A DNA stretch of 33,303 bases from Streptomyces sp. yr375 (GCF_900110755.1 NZ_FOFF01000069.1:1-33303); one strand, 5' to 3'. Shown: positions 1 to 7,200, counted from the first letter of the stretch. The notes: generated by a model not told the origin, from the letters alone. Numbers and translations: made by a program.

Positions 1-281
1 TGCAGTGCCAGCGCCGGGCCGAGGTGATCGACGATCCGGTCGGCCGCGGACTTGGACACCCCGAACAGCGGCGCCAGTTGGCGCAGGGTCAGGTTGGTCC
101 GCCAGTACGCGGCGACCAGCAGGACTCGGTCCTCCAGTGGCAGGCTCCACGGCCGGCCCTTGCGGACCGGGTCTGCACCCTCACGCCGCAACGCGGTGAT
201 CAGCTTGCCGAACTGACGCGGGCTCAGCCCGGTGAACGGGGCTATCCAGGACGGCTCCGACGCCGTGATCACACCAGACAC
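1..281 (-). CDS. IS5-family transposase, N-terminal part (runs off window)
   Basis: Read on the minus strand from a GTG at 281, the frame is open to the window edge (about 93 codons) and contains FTGLSPRQFGKLITALRREG, then LPLEDRVLLVAAYWRTNLT and LRQLAPLFGVSKSAADRIVDHL. This is the N-terminal helix-turn-helix region of IS5-type transposases found throughout Streptomyces. An in-frame TGA lies 12 bases upstream of the GTG, which supports this start. The DDE catalytic part lies outside the window, so intactness cannot be judged. The element ends near 328 and has cut a GNAT gene. Confidence 0.8.
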   Translation of the reverse strand, partial: MSGVITASEPSWIAPFTGLSPRQFGKLITALRREGADPVRKGRPWSLPLEDRVLLVAAYWRTNLTLRQLAPLFGVSKSAADRIVDHLGPALAL

Positions 282-314
282 GGCAAGATCATCTCATCCG
301 TGACCAGCAGTTAC

Positions 315-328
315 GGGACAGCTCTTAG
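315..328. repeat. Probable terminal inverted repeat end of the IS5-type element
   Basis: GGGACAGCTCTTAG lies 34 bases beyond the transposase start and immediately before the surviving part of the GNAT gene, so it marks the outer IS end. A related 14-mer (12 of 14 identical) ends the decayed IS fragment at 16233-16246. The other end of this element is outside the window, so the repeat is inferred from position and similarity. Confidence 0.55.
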
Positions 329-792
329 GTGGGCCGGAGAGCGAGGAGAAGCTCGCCGACCGGCACCGGCGGTATCTGGAGGTGTCCCCCGGCTGTATGT
401 ACCGGGTCGTGCTCGCGGACGGCGGGCAGAGCGTCGGGTCGATCGGGTACTGGGAGACCGAGTGGCGCGGCGGGGTGGTGTGGGAGACGGGCTGGGGGAT
501 CCTGCCCGAGTTCCAGGGCAGAGGGCTCGCCGCGCTGGCGGCGCGGGCGCTCGTGGCCGTCGTCGGACAGGCGGCGGGCGGTCATCCGGCCCTGCACGCC
601 TTCCCCAAGGTCGACAACGCTCCGTCCAACGGGGTGTGCCGCAAGGCCGGGTTCACTCTGCTCGGGCAGGTCGACCTGGAGTACCCGAAGGGGAACCCGA
701 TCCGGTCCAACGACTGGTACGTCGACCTGCGGAGCACCGGGACGGGGAGCGGCACGGGGGCCAGCACCGGTGCCGGGACCAGCACCGGCTAG
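328..792 (+). pseudogene. GNAT N-acetyltransferase, 5' end removed by IS insertion
   Basis: The open frame from the IS end reads GGPESEEKLADRHRRYLE, then a GNAT core with VGSIGYWETEWRGG, the acetyl-CoA loop region GILPEFQGRGLAALAARAL, and HAFPKVDNAPSNGVCRKAGF (the C-terminal N-x-C-x-x-GF motif). Family members normally have some 20-30 residues before the GGPES segment; here the frame runs straight into the IS terminal sequence, so the first strand and helix are gone. A GTG at 382 (136 codons) could still start a shortened protein, but it would lack part of the fold. The C-terminus is a low-complexity Gly/Thr/Ser tail. The family assignment is firm; the substrate is unknown. Confidence 0.7.
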
Positions 793-839
793 TGCCTGCC
801 GCGTCCTGGGCAGCCGGTCTCGTCTCCGCCGGTCTCGTC

Positions 840-1709
840 TCAGCCCGCGTGGACGTCGCCTTCTGTCGCCGTCATGTCCTGGGTGCCGATGACGCCGAGC
901 AGTTCGAGCTGGGCGGCGCCCTCGGTGCCGGGCGGGGCCGTGAACCACAGGAGGCGCTGGCGGCCGTCCTCGCTGAACAGGCTGTGGCAGTCCAGCTCGA
1001 TGACGCCCAGCGTGGGGTGCACGATGCGCTTGTGATCGGCGCGGCGCAGTCCGACGTCGTGGGTGTCCCACAGGGCGGCGAACTCCGCGCTGCGCCGCCG
1101 CAGCGCGGCCGTCATCCCGGCGACCTCGCTGTCGCGGCCCCGGCGGGCGGCGACCGCCTGCAGGTCGGCGACGAAGACCCGTGAGTGGTGCGGATGGTCC
1201 TCGGGCGGGTAGAGCGCGCGGGCGGCCGGATCGGTGAACCAGCGGTACGCGAAGCCGGTGGCGGGGCCGCCCGGCCGCGAAGCCCGGCCGAGCAGCGCCG
1301 CGGCCGGCTCGTTCTGTACGAGGGTCTCGTGCAGGTCGGTGATCACCTGGGCCGGGGTGGTGGCCAGCCGGTCCAGCAGCCCGAGCAGGGCGGGCTGCAC
1401 GTGCCGCCCGTGCGCGCCGTGCGCCGACGCGGGCAGCGGCCGGTCGGCGAGGTGGAACAGGTGGTCGCGCTGGTCGCCGCCCAGCCGCAGCGCCCGGGCG
1501 AGGGCGGCCAGGGTCTGCGCCGAGGGCTGGGCACCGCGCCCGCGCTCCAACTCGGTGTAGTAGTCGGCCGACAGGCCCGCCAGTTGGGCGACCTCCTCGC
1601 GCCGCAGACCGGGCACCCGGCGTCGGGGCCCGGCGGGCAGACCGACGTCGACCGGCCGGATCCGGTCACGCCGGGACCTGAGGAACGCCGCAAGCTCGGG
1701 AAGGTTCAC
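840..1709 (-). CDS. Helix-turn-helix regulator with MmyB-type ligand-binding domain
   Basis: The 289-residue protein begins with an XRE-type DNA-binding domain (LAAFLRSRRDRI, VPGLRREEVAQLAGLSADYY, TELERGRGAQPSAQTL) followed by the MmyB-like sensor domain (residues about 105-280), with the typical ATTPAQVITDLHETLVQNEPA and FVADLQAVAARRGRD segments. This architecture is common in actinobacterial regulators, which often sit divergent from a small oxidoreductase or tautomerase they control; the ligand-binding domain resembles PAS folds and may bind a fatty acid. It starts at a GTG with a weak ribosome site. It is divergent from the tautomerase gene at 1911, and the roughly 200-base gap holds two perfect dyads and a 7-bp triple repeat. 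Confidence 0.88.
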   Translation of the reverse strand: MNLPELAAFLRSRRDRIRPVDVGLPAGPRRRVPGLRREEVAQLAGLSADYYTELERGRGAQPSAQTLAALARALRLGGDQRDHLFHLADRPLPASAHGAHGRHVQPALLGLLDRLATTPAQVITDLHETLVQNEPAAALLGRASRPGGPATGFAYRWFTDPAARALYPPEDHPHHSRVFVADLQAVAARRGRDSEVAGMTAALRRRSAEFAALWDTHDVGLRRADHKRIVHPTLGVIELDCHSLFSEDGRQRLLWFTAPPGTEGAAQLELLGVIGTQDMTATEGDVHAG

Positions 1710-1742
1710 CCACTCATCGTCGCCCCCCGGGCGGGGTCCGAG

Positions 1743-1831
1743 CCAGGGGCCGGCAACCCCTGGGTGGGCTCAGCCCTGGCCGGATCGGGCGACCCCGACG
1801 GATGGTTGCCCCAGTTGCCCCATCGGGGTCG
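1743..1831. promoter_or_regulatory. Two perfect dyads in the regulator/tautomerase divergent gap
   Basis: CCAGGGG-N7-CCCCTGG spans 1743-1763, and CGACCCCGA pairs with TCGGGGTCG at 1790-1798 and 1823-1831. Both are exact inverted repeats between two divergent genes and are reasonable candidates for binding sites of the MmyB-type regulator. In GC-rich DNA short dyads arise by chance, so the role is an inference. Confidence 0.35.
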
Positions 1832-1872
1832 GCCACCTGCTCGTCGCGAGCAGCTCCGGCGCACCCCCCTCG

Positions 1873-1893
1873 TACGAAGTACGAAGCACGAAG
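1873..1893 (+). repeat. Three tandem 7-bp repeats just upstream of the tautomerase gene
   Basis: TACGAAG, TACGAAG, CACGAAG run back to back and end about 17 bases before the start codon, just ahead of the purine-rich ribosome site. The array could be a direct-repeat operator or part of the 5' leader. No factor is identified. Confidence 0.4.
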
Positions 1894-1910
1894 AGAGAGA
1901 AGAGATCAGC

Positions 1911-2126
1911 ATGCCGTTCGCGAACTTCAAGGTCCCCGTCGGAGCCCTCACCGCAGAGCAGAAGGAGCAGATCATCACGCGCACGACCGACCTGTACGCC
2001 GAGATCTTCGGCGACGGCGCCCGGGCCACCACCCTCGTCCTGGTCGAAGAGGTCGCCGACGCAGGCTGGGGCATCGGCGGCGGTGTCCTGACCCTTGCCA
2101 AGATCCAGCAGACACCGCAGGAGTGA
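1911..2126 (+). CDS. 4-oxalocrotonate tautomerase family protein
   Basis: This is a 71-residue protein beginning Met-Pro (MPFANFKVPVGALTAEQKEQ). The proline that becomes residue 1 after Met removal is the catalytic base of 4-oxalocrotonate tautomerases, and the length and the pattern EEVADAGWGIGG near the end match the family. Such enzymes catalyse keto-enol tautomerisation of small unsaturated acids as oligomers in the cytosol. A purine-rich ribosome site (GAGAGAAGAG) precedes the ATG. Its divergent neighbour is the likely regulator. The real substrate cannot be read from sequence. Confidence 0.88.
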   Translation: MPFANFKVPVGALTAEQKEQIITRTTDLYAEIFGDGARATTLVLVEEVADAGWGIGGGVLTLAKIQQTPQE

Positions 2127-2178
2127 CGGACCGTCAGGTCACCGTAACGTCACTGCCCGCAGCGCGGGAACCCGGCGG

Positions 2179-3075
2179 CTACGTCAACTCCCGTACCAGG
2201 CGCGCCGTTACCGGCACCGGCACCCCGTGCCGTTCGGCCGCGCGGAGCAACGCCCCGCCGATCGCGTCGAGTTCGAGGGGGCGGCCCGCCTCGGCGTCGC
2301 GTTGCATGGAGGACCTGGTGGTGGGGGCGAAGGCGTCGTACCGGGCGAGTGCCCGGGCCGGGTCGGCGGGGGCGCCGCAGGCGCGGCTGACGGCGGCGGT
2401 CTCCTCGACCAGGGCGGTCAGCTCCGCGCGGTGCCGGGTGCGGACCTCGCCGAGGGGCAGGCCGTGCCGGGTGGTGAGCAGGGCGAGGGGCGCGAGGAAC
2501 GCCATCTTCGCCCACAGGACGGCCGTCTCGTCCGGCAGGACGCGGACGGTCGGACCGGCCGCCGTCAGCGCCCGCGCGAGCGCGTCGAGGCGGGGGCGCG
2601 GCACGGCGTCGCCGGTCAGGTCGACCTCCGCGAAAGGGGTCCCGTGCTCGATCACGCCCGGGGCGAGACGGGTCGACTCGACGCGGATCACGGCCGGGGC
2701 GACCCGGTCGGGGCGGTGGTGGGCGCGGAGGACGGCCGGGTGCTCGACGCCGTTCAGGAAGGGGACGAGGAGGGTGTCGTCGCCGAGCGCCCGGGCCGGG
2801 ACGCGGGTCAGGGCGGCGTCGAGGGCGGTGTGCTTGACGGCGATCAGGACCGCGTCGACCGGGGCGCGCAACTCGGTGTCCGCGTCGACACGAGCCGTGA
2901 AGTCGCCGAACGCAGCGCTGCGGACGCGGATGCCGTGGGCGCGCAGGGCCGTGGCCGTGGCCTCGCCGGCCAGGCAGGTCACCCGGTGTCCGGCCCCAGA
3001 CAGCAGGGCCGCGAGCAGACCGCCCACCCCGCCGGGGCCGAGCACGGCGACGCTGAGCACGTCGTTGTTCGTCAT
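2179..3075 (-). CDS. 2-dehydropantoate 2-reductase family protein (ApbA/PanE-like)
   Basis: The 298-residue protein has an N-terminal NADP-binding Rossmann motif (VAVLGPGGVGGLLAALL), the central FLNGVEH segment (equivalent of the LQNG motif with its conserved Asn), a lysine in VLWAKMAF, and the C-terminal SSMQRDAEAG...LELDAI block with the family's conserved Ser and Glu. Family members reduce ketopantoate to pantoate with NADPH, or act on other 2-keto acids. The motif after the lysine (KMAFLAPLALLTT) lacks the Asn seen there in many true PanE enzymes, so a paralogue with another ketoacid substrate is possible. It is divergent from the DUF2277 gene across 99 bases and convergent with the tautomerase gene. 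Confidence 0.85.
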   Translation of the reverse strand: MTNNDVLSVAVLGPGGVGGLLAALLSGAGHRVTCLAGEATATALRAHGIRVRSAAFGDFTARVDADTELRAPVDAVLIAVKHTALDAALTRVPARALGDDTLLVPFLNGVEHPAVLRAHHRPDRVAPAVIRVESTRLAPGVIEHGTPFAEVDLTGDAVPRPRLDALARALTAAGPTVRVLPDETAVLWAKMAFLAPLALLTTRHGLPLGEVRTRHRAELTALVEETAAVSRACGAPADPARALARYDAFAPTTRSSMQRDAEAGRPLELDAIGGALLRAAERHGVPVPVTARLVRELT

Positions 3076-3174
3076 ATGAAGGTGTTCCTCTCGTGGGTCG
3101 GCCCCGCAGGGGTGCGGTGGCCGCCTCGGACGCGATCATGGCACGCGGCCGGGGTCCCGAGGGAGACTGGGGAC

Positions 3175-3405
3175 ATGTGCCGGAGTATCAAGACGCTGCG
3201 TCCGCCCGTACTGCCCGAAGAGGCCACGGAGGACGAGATTCGCGCCGCAGCCCTGCAGTACGTACGCAAGGTGTCCGGGTTCCGGGCGCCGGCCGAGCAC
3301 AACCGGGAGGTGTTCGACAGAGCGGTCGACGTCATCGCGGCGGCCACGGCTGAGCTGCTGGACGGCCTGGAGGTGCGCGGCGCGCACCGGTCACCGGCCG
3401 CGTGA
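3175..3405 (+). CDS. DUF2277 family small protein
   Basis: A 76-residue protein starting MCRSIKTLRPPVLPEEAT, followed by EIRAAALQYVRKVSGFRAP, matching the DUF2277 family (M-C-R-x-I-K-x-L-R start and VRKVSGFR core). The family has no established function; it is small, soluble and widespread in Actinobacteria. The ATG is preceded by GGGAGACTGGGGAC, which can serve as a ribosome site. The conserved Cys2, two residues before the lysine, is visible here. Confidence 0.85.
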   Translation: MCRSIKTLRPPVLPEEATEDEIRAAALQYVRKVSGFRAPAEHNREVFDRAVDVIAAATAELLDGLEVRGAHRSPAA

Positions 3406-3459
3406 GGGCACGTACGACGCTCGAGTGACGCCCGCGTCAGGCATGCGGCCGGCGCGGCC

Positions 3460-4074
3460 TTACGCCGGTTGCCGCCGCATCACGTACGCCGCGCCCGCGC
3501 CCGCGCCGAACAGCGCGAGCACCGACACGCCCGTCGCCAGCCACGTCGTGCCCAGCCAGTGGGCGCCGAAGTAGCCGAGGGCGACGCTGTAGGCCGCCCA
3601 GGACAGGCCGGCCAGCGCGGACCAGGGGAGGAAGTCACGGGCGCGGCGATGGGCCGCGCCCGCGATGAGGGAGACGACGGAACGCCCGGCCGGCGCGAAC
3701 CGCGCCAGCACGACCAGCGCGCCGCCGCCTCGCGCGAGCGCGTCGCCGAGACGTTCCTGCGCGGTGGTCAGCCGGCGGGAGCGGGAGATCGCCCGGTCCA
3801 GGCGCTCACCGCCGCGCCAGGCCAGCCGGTAGGCGACCAGGTCGCCGAGGACCGAGGCCGTCGTCGCGGAGAGGATCAGGACCATGATGTCGGGGACGTC
3901 GTGCGGGACCTGGCCTGCCGCCGCCGCTCCCGAGCCCGCCGCAGCGGCCGTCGCCGCCGTGATGACGAGCACTCCGCTGGGCAGCACCGGCAGGAACACG
4001 TCGAGGAGGACCGACAGGCCCACCAACGCGTAGATCCAGGGGCTGCCGAGCAACGCCCCCACACTCTCGAACAC
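3460..4074 (-). CDS. DedA/SNARE-associated family membrane protein
   Basis: About 204 residues from a GTG at 4074, chosen because GGGGAGAG lies six bases upstream; an in-frame start at 4164 would add 30 polar residues with no good ribosome site. The sequence has membrane segments IYALVGLSVLLDVFLPVLPS near the start and ALVVLARFAPAGRSVVSLIAG in the middle, the latter being the conserved DedA F/Y-x-R-F-x-P-x-x-R-x-x-x-x-x-x-A-G block. DedA proteins act in the inner membrane as lipid flippases or scramblases and support envelope homeostasis. The DoxX gene upstream on the same strand is separated by a strong terminator, so the two are probably separate units. Confidence 0.85.
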   Translation of the reverse strand: MFESVGALLGSPWIYALVGLSVLLDVFLPVLPSGVLVITAATAAAAGSGAAAAGQVPHDVPDIMVLILSATTASVLGDLVAYRLAWRGGERLDRAISRSRRLTTAQERLGDALARGGGALVVLARFAPAGRSVVSLIAGAAHRRARDFLPWSALAGLSWAAYSVALGYFGAHWLGTTWLATGVSVLALFGAGAGAAYVMRRQPA

Positions 4075-4243
4075 CGCAGACTCTCCCCGTGTATCCCCCG
4101 TGACGTCCGACCGTGTGGTGCCGCTGTGTCGCGGGGGAGCGGCAGGTGCGGCCATGACAGCCATACAGCGTACGCCGGGGGCGTGACAGCGGATTCACGG
4201 GGGCTCGTGTGTTCGGCACACCATGTTCACCGAAGCCGAACCA

Positions 4244-4278
4244 CGACCGCCCGGACTCCGACGGAGCCCGGGCGGTCG
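4244..4278 (-). terminator. Strong hairpin terminator after the DoxX gene
   Basis: CGACCGCCCGG (4244-4254) pairs exactly with CCGGGCGGTCG (4268-4278) around a 13-base loop that can itself pair further. It lies 37 bases past the stop of the minus-strand DoxX gene. There is no T-tract, as is normal in Streptomyces. Confidence 0.7.
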
Positions 4279-4314
4279 TACAACACGGCACTGTTGCAGT
4301 GCTGTTGGTGTGGG

Positions 4315-4773
4315 TCAGGCGGCGACGGTGGCCTTCTGCGCCGCGGGCTCCTGCTCGTCGGCCGTGCGGCGGCCGGTGAACAGGCTGTCCAGGCCGAGGG
4401 CGCCGGAACCGGTGAAGACCAGCAGCAGGAAGGCCCAGCAGAACATCGCCGAGGCCTCGCCGCCGTTCTGCATCGGGAACAGGCCCATGGACTGGTGCAC
4501 GTTGAAGTAGGCGTACGCCATCGAGCCCGAGGCGAGGAACGCGGCGCCGCGGGTGCCGAGGCCGAGCAGCACCAGGACACCGCAGACGAGCTGGATCACG
4601 GCGGCGTACCAGCCGGGCCAGGCGCCGGCGTCTATGGTGCCGCCCTTGCTGCCCATGGCGCCGCCGAGGACGCCGAAGAGCGAGGCCGCGCCGTGGCAGG
4701 CGAAGAGCAGGCCTACGACGATGCGGAAAAGGGCGATCGCATAGGGCTGTGCGGAGTTGAGACGAGCGGACAT
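4315..4773 (-). CDS. DoxX family membrane protein
   Basis: The 152-residue protein has four predicted membrane segments: ALFRIVVGLLFACHGAASLFG, WPGWYAAVIQLVCGVLVLLG, TRGAAFLASGSMAYAYF and the Trp/Phe-rich FCWAFLLLVFTGSGALGL. The A-x-F-R-x-x-x-G-x-x-F-x-x-H-G opening and the GGE segment are DoxX-family hallmarks. DoxX proteins are small quinone- or redox-linked membrane subunits; the mycobacterial member works with superoxide dismutase. AAGGAG stands 11 bases before the ATG. A probable iron box lies about 90 bases upstream, so expression is likely iron-responsive (inference). Confidence 0.88.
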   Translation of the reverse strand: MSARLNSAQPYAIALFRIVVGLLFACHGAASLFGVLGGAMGSKGGTIDAGAWPGWYAAVIQLVCGVLVLLGLGTRGAAFLASGSMAYAYFNVHQSMGLFPMQNGGEASAMFCWAFLLLVFTGSGALGLDSLFTGRRTADEQEPAAQKATVAA

Positions 4774-4861
4774 GGTGGGGGGTGCTCCTTCGGTGTCGGT
4801 CTGTGCCGGTCCCGGACAGGGGACGGGACCGATCGGTGGGGGCGGCGGTACCGAATGAGCG

Positions 4862-4880
4862 TCACGTTAGGCGTACCTAA
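4862..4880 (-). promoter_or_regulatory. Probable DmdR/IdeR iron box upstream of the DoxX gene
   Basis: On the minus strand the sequence TTAGGTACGCCTAACGTGA matches the 19-bp actinobacterial iron-box consensus TTAGGTTAGGCTAACCTAA at 14 of 19 positions, including the whole outer TTAGGT half and the inner CTAAC. It lies about 90 bases upstream of the DoxX start, where a repressor site would be expected. The count was done by eye; binding is inferred. Confidence 0.5.
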
Positions 4881-5174
4881 ACGATGGTTGCAAGTTCAAC
4901 TTTTAGCCACGGCTTACACCCCATCCGGGGCCCGTTTTCCGCCTCCGCGCCACCTTCGCACCGCCTCCGTGGCACGTGGGCGACGCGCGGAACGGCACTC
5001 GCCGGCGCACCCGAGCTCGAAAGTTTGACCGAATCCACTCTAGGGTGGGGTGTGCCCGCCAGGGCGACCCGCTGCACACCCTTTGTGGTCACTCTGAAGG
5101 TGAACTCCGTTGAGTGCAAACGACTCTGACGAACCATCAGATACTAGGCGAGCTGTGTTACATCCAACTCCCGG
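4881..5174. other. Gene-free, leader-like stretch with several dyads
   Basis: No convincing gene is seen. The segment is less GC-rich than its surroundings and holds GGGTGTGC pairing with GCACACCC (5048-5055 and 5074-5081), TCAC-N7-GTGA just after it, and TTACAT-N13-ATGTAA at 5158-5182 overlapping the stop of the next minus-strand gene. It looks like a regulatory leader or promoter whose plus-strand gene is missing, but no riboswitch class was recognised. Confidence 0.35.
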
Positions 5175-5864
5175 TCATGTAAACGGGGGCCGATGGAGGA
5201 CCTGGGTCGGCTGCTCGGACGACGGCGGGCCCGGCGGTGGTGGAGGTGGTGGGGGGTGCGGCGGCGGGGGCTGGTCCTTGAGCAGGGGCAGCGGGGTGTG
5301 CAGGTGCCAGATGCCGGGGAGGTCGAGTCGGCCCTGCCGCTCCGCCAGCGGGATCTGTTGGACGGCGAGACGTGCCTCCAGCACGCACTGTCCGCTGCGT
5401 ACGGCGACCACGTGGGCGTCGCGTACGACGGTGACGAGCCCGCTGATCCGGAAGAAAAGGTCGAGCCAGACGTCGAGGGTGCCGACCTTGGCGCCGTCCA
5501 GGAAGACGTCGACGTAGGGGTGGTGGTTGGACGTGATCTCGTGGCTCGCCAGCGCGACCACCTCCTCGCTGCCCGGGGCGGCCCGGGTGCGGCGCGCGGC
5601 CTCGGTGAGGGCGGCGTGTCTGCGCCAGCCGCCGGCGGCCACGTCGAAGACGTCGAGGGAGAGGAAGGAGCCGATGGAGCCCGCCAGTTCGTGTTCGACG
5701 GCCTGGTCGGCCGCGGGCGGTAGGGGGCGCGTACCGCGGAGGAGCTCGTTGGCCGCGCCGGCGCTGTGGAGTGGGCCGGCGAGGGCGTCGGCCGTGTCGG
5801 GGCAGTCCGGGCCGAGCAGGAAGGCGCGGACCGTGAACGGTTCCGCCGGAGCGGTCGTGGTCAT
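5175..5864 (-). CDS. Unknown cytosolic protein with C-terminal polyproline tail
   Basis: I do not recognise a named family. The 229-residue protein has no signal peptide. A folded-looking core covers residues 1-195 (FTVRAFLLGPDCPDTAD; SFLSLDVFDVAAGGWRRHA; HHPYVDVFLDGAKVGTLDVW; LFFRISGLVTVVRDAHVVAV), alternating hydrophobic strands that suggest a beta-rich domain. The tail is almost pure proline (PPPPHPPPPPPPPGPP), which would stall ribosomes without EF-P and can serve as a binding arm. A good ribosome site (GAGGTGAA) precedes the ATG. It follows the TIG-domain gene on the same strand across a 102-base gap filled with degenerate repeats, so the two are likely co-transcribed and may act together. 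Confidence 0.75.
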   Translation of the reverse strand: MTTTAPAEPFTVRAFLLGPDCPDTADALAGPLHSAGAANELLRGTRPLPPAADQAVEHELAGSIGSFLSLDVFDVAAGGWRRHAALTEAARRTRAAPGSEEVVALASHEITSNHHPYVDVFLDGAKVGTLDVWLDLFFRISGLVTVVRDAHVVAVRSGQCVLEARLAVQQIPLAERQGRLDLPGIWHLHTPLPLLKDQPPPPHPPPPPPPPGPPSSEQPTQVLHRPPFT

Positions 5865-5887
5865 GGCTTCACCTCGCCAGTGATCGT

Positions 5888-5971
5888 CAGTAGGTCTTCA
5901 GCAGGTCTCTTCAGTAGGTCTCTTCAGTAGGTCCTCGGCAGGTCATGGCAGGTCATCAGTAGGCCTTCAGT
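5888..5971. repeat. Degenerate tandem repeat between the TIG and polyproline genes
   Basis: Units of CAGTAGGTCTCTT and shortened variants (CAGCAGGTCTCTT, CAGTAGGTCCTC, CAGGTCATGG) run through nearly the whole gap between the two minus-strand genes, with roughly seven recognisable copies. Read on the minus strand the unit is roughly AAGAGACCTACTG. It may be an unstable spacer or a leader element; nothing more can be supported. Confidence 0.5.
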
Positions 5972-7115
5972 GGAAGCGCTGGTCGCCCGGGTCCGGGTGG
6001 GGTTCGAGTCGTACGGTGCGGTTCGCCGAATCGCTGTCACGCCGCTCGCGCAGCTCGACCGTTCCGGACCCGGCGGACCCGGAGCGCAGTGCGGTGCTGA
6101 TGTGGTCGCGGACCCAGCGCGGTCCGCGTTGGCGGTGGTTCATCAGGGAGGACAGGAGCCCCAGGAGCAGGAGGGCCCCGAACACGGAAGGCCCGACCAC
6201 CCATCCGACGGGCATCGCCGTGCCCCCACCATCGCCACCGCCGGTCCCGCCGATGGCCCCCGGGTCGGTCGCACCGGTCGTGCCGTTGCCGGTGCCGTTC
6301 GACTCCCTGTTGGTGCCGTCGCTCTCCGTTCCGCCGTTGCTCGAGTCACCGGGGCTGGGGCTGTTCGATTCCGTGCCCGTCACCGTGAAATCGGCGTCGG
6401 AGTAGTACTCGTCGGCGGACTGCGTGCAGGCGGCCCGTACGGTGTGCGTGGTCGCGGACGAACCCTCCGGCACGTCGAAGTCCTCTTCGAAGTCTCCCTC
6501 GGTCGAGACCTTGGCCCCCGTGACGAGTTCGTCGCCGTCGTCCCACGACACACTCACCTCCGAGCACGGGAATCCCGAACCTGTGACCGTGACGGATGTC
6601 CCCGAAGAGCCGCTGGTGGGATCCAGCGCGATGTCGGGATCCCGGTCCGGGGCCGGTGTGAGCGTGAACCTCGCGGTGCCGTAGGTCTTGTTGCCGCACG
6701 ACGCCCCGACGGTGTGAGCGCGGAAGGCGTCGTCGTCCGGGACCTCGAACGTGTCTCCGGAGCCGATGAGCTTCCTGTCCCAGTAGATGCCGGTGATGAC
6801 GCCGGCCCCGACTCGAGCCGGTGTCCAAGCCGCTGGTGGCTCGAAGTCACCGTCGTCGTCCGGTGGGGAGGGGGAAGATTCGTCAGGCAAATCGTCAGGT
6901 TCGGAAGGTTCGGGAGGTTCGGGACTGGACCTGGTGCAACTGTCGAACGTTATGTGGACCAGAGTCCCCGGCGGCCCCTCGGACGGGCTGAGGGTGATCG
7001 ACTCCTGCTGTGCCACCGCGGCCGACGCCCAGGACGCCGTCGGGGCCCACCCGATCGCGATGCTCACCAGCACGGCGGTCAGGCATTGCCAGAAGAATCG
7101 CGCAGCGGATGTCAT
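5967..7115 (-). CDS. Secreted, membrane-anchored protein with IPT/TIG-like domains
   Basis: From the ATG at 7115 the protein has 382 residues; a TTG at 7127 would add four. Residues 1-33 form a signal peptide ending near WASA. Two Ig-like TIG modules follow: ITLSPSEGPPGTLVHITFDSC (first) and IALDPTSGSSGTSVTVTGSG plus VSVSWDDGDELVTGAKVSTE (second), each with the P-x-x-G-x-x-G-x-x-V-x-I/V-x-G pattern. An acidic, Pro/Ser-rich insert lies inside the first module. A Ser/Gly/Thr/Asn linker leads to one transmembrane helix (VVGPSVFGALLLLGLLSSL), then a basic cytosolic tail. The role is probably extracellular binding or adhesion, or a surface sensor. Its downstream partner is the polyproline protein. 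Confidence 0.75.
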   Translation of the reverse strand: MTSAARFFWQCLTAVLVSIAIGWAPTASWASAAVAQQESITLSPSEGPPGTLVHITFDSCTRSSPEPPEPSEPDDLPDESSPSPPDDDGDFEPPAAWTPARVGAGVITGIYWDRKLIGSGDTFEVPDDDAFRAHTVGASCGNKTYGTARFTLTPAPDRDPDIALDPTSGSSGTSVTVTGSGFPCSEVSVSWDDGDELVTGAKVSTEGDFEEDFDVPEGSSATTHTVRAACTQSADEYYSDADFTVTGTESNSPSPGDSSNGGTESDGTNRESNGTGNGTTGATDPGAIGGTGGGDGGGTAMPVGWVVGPSVFGALLLLGLLSSLMNHRQRGPRWVRDHISTALRSGSAGSGTVELRERRDSDSANRTVRLEPHPDPGDQRFH

Positions 7116-7200
7116 GAGCCGAAGCAAGCTGGGGTGAAGAGGGAGCCGCTTTTATTCTCCGCCGTCTCGCCGTTTTCCGCGCGCCGACAGATCTGCGGCG

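Noticed and set aside
24..1184. Long plus-strand open frame across the IS end, GNAT remnant and regulator
   Set aside because: It is open only because of high GC; its composition is Arg/Gly-rich and it runs antisense to a clear regulator gene.
2160..2190. Similarity between GGCGGCTACGTCAACTCC here and GGTGGCTACGTGAATTCC on the minus strand near 33240
   Set aside because: 15 of 18 bases match, but flanking sequence differs and the two places have no shared function; treated as chance.
3876..4291. Alternative frames opposite and over the DedA gene
   Set aside because: They lack motifs and run against the conserved DedA block.
5020..5105. Possible ydaO/c-di-AMP or other riboswitch
   Set aside because: Hairpins are present but no conserved aptamer motif could be matched.
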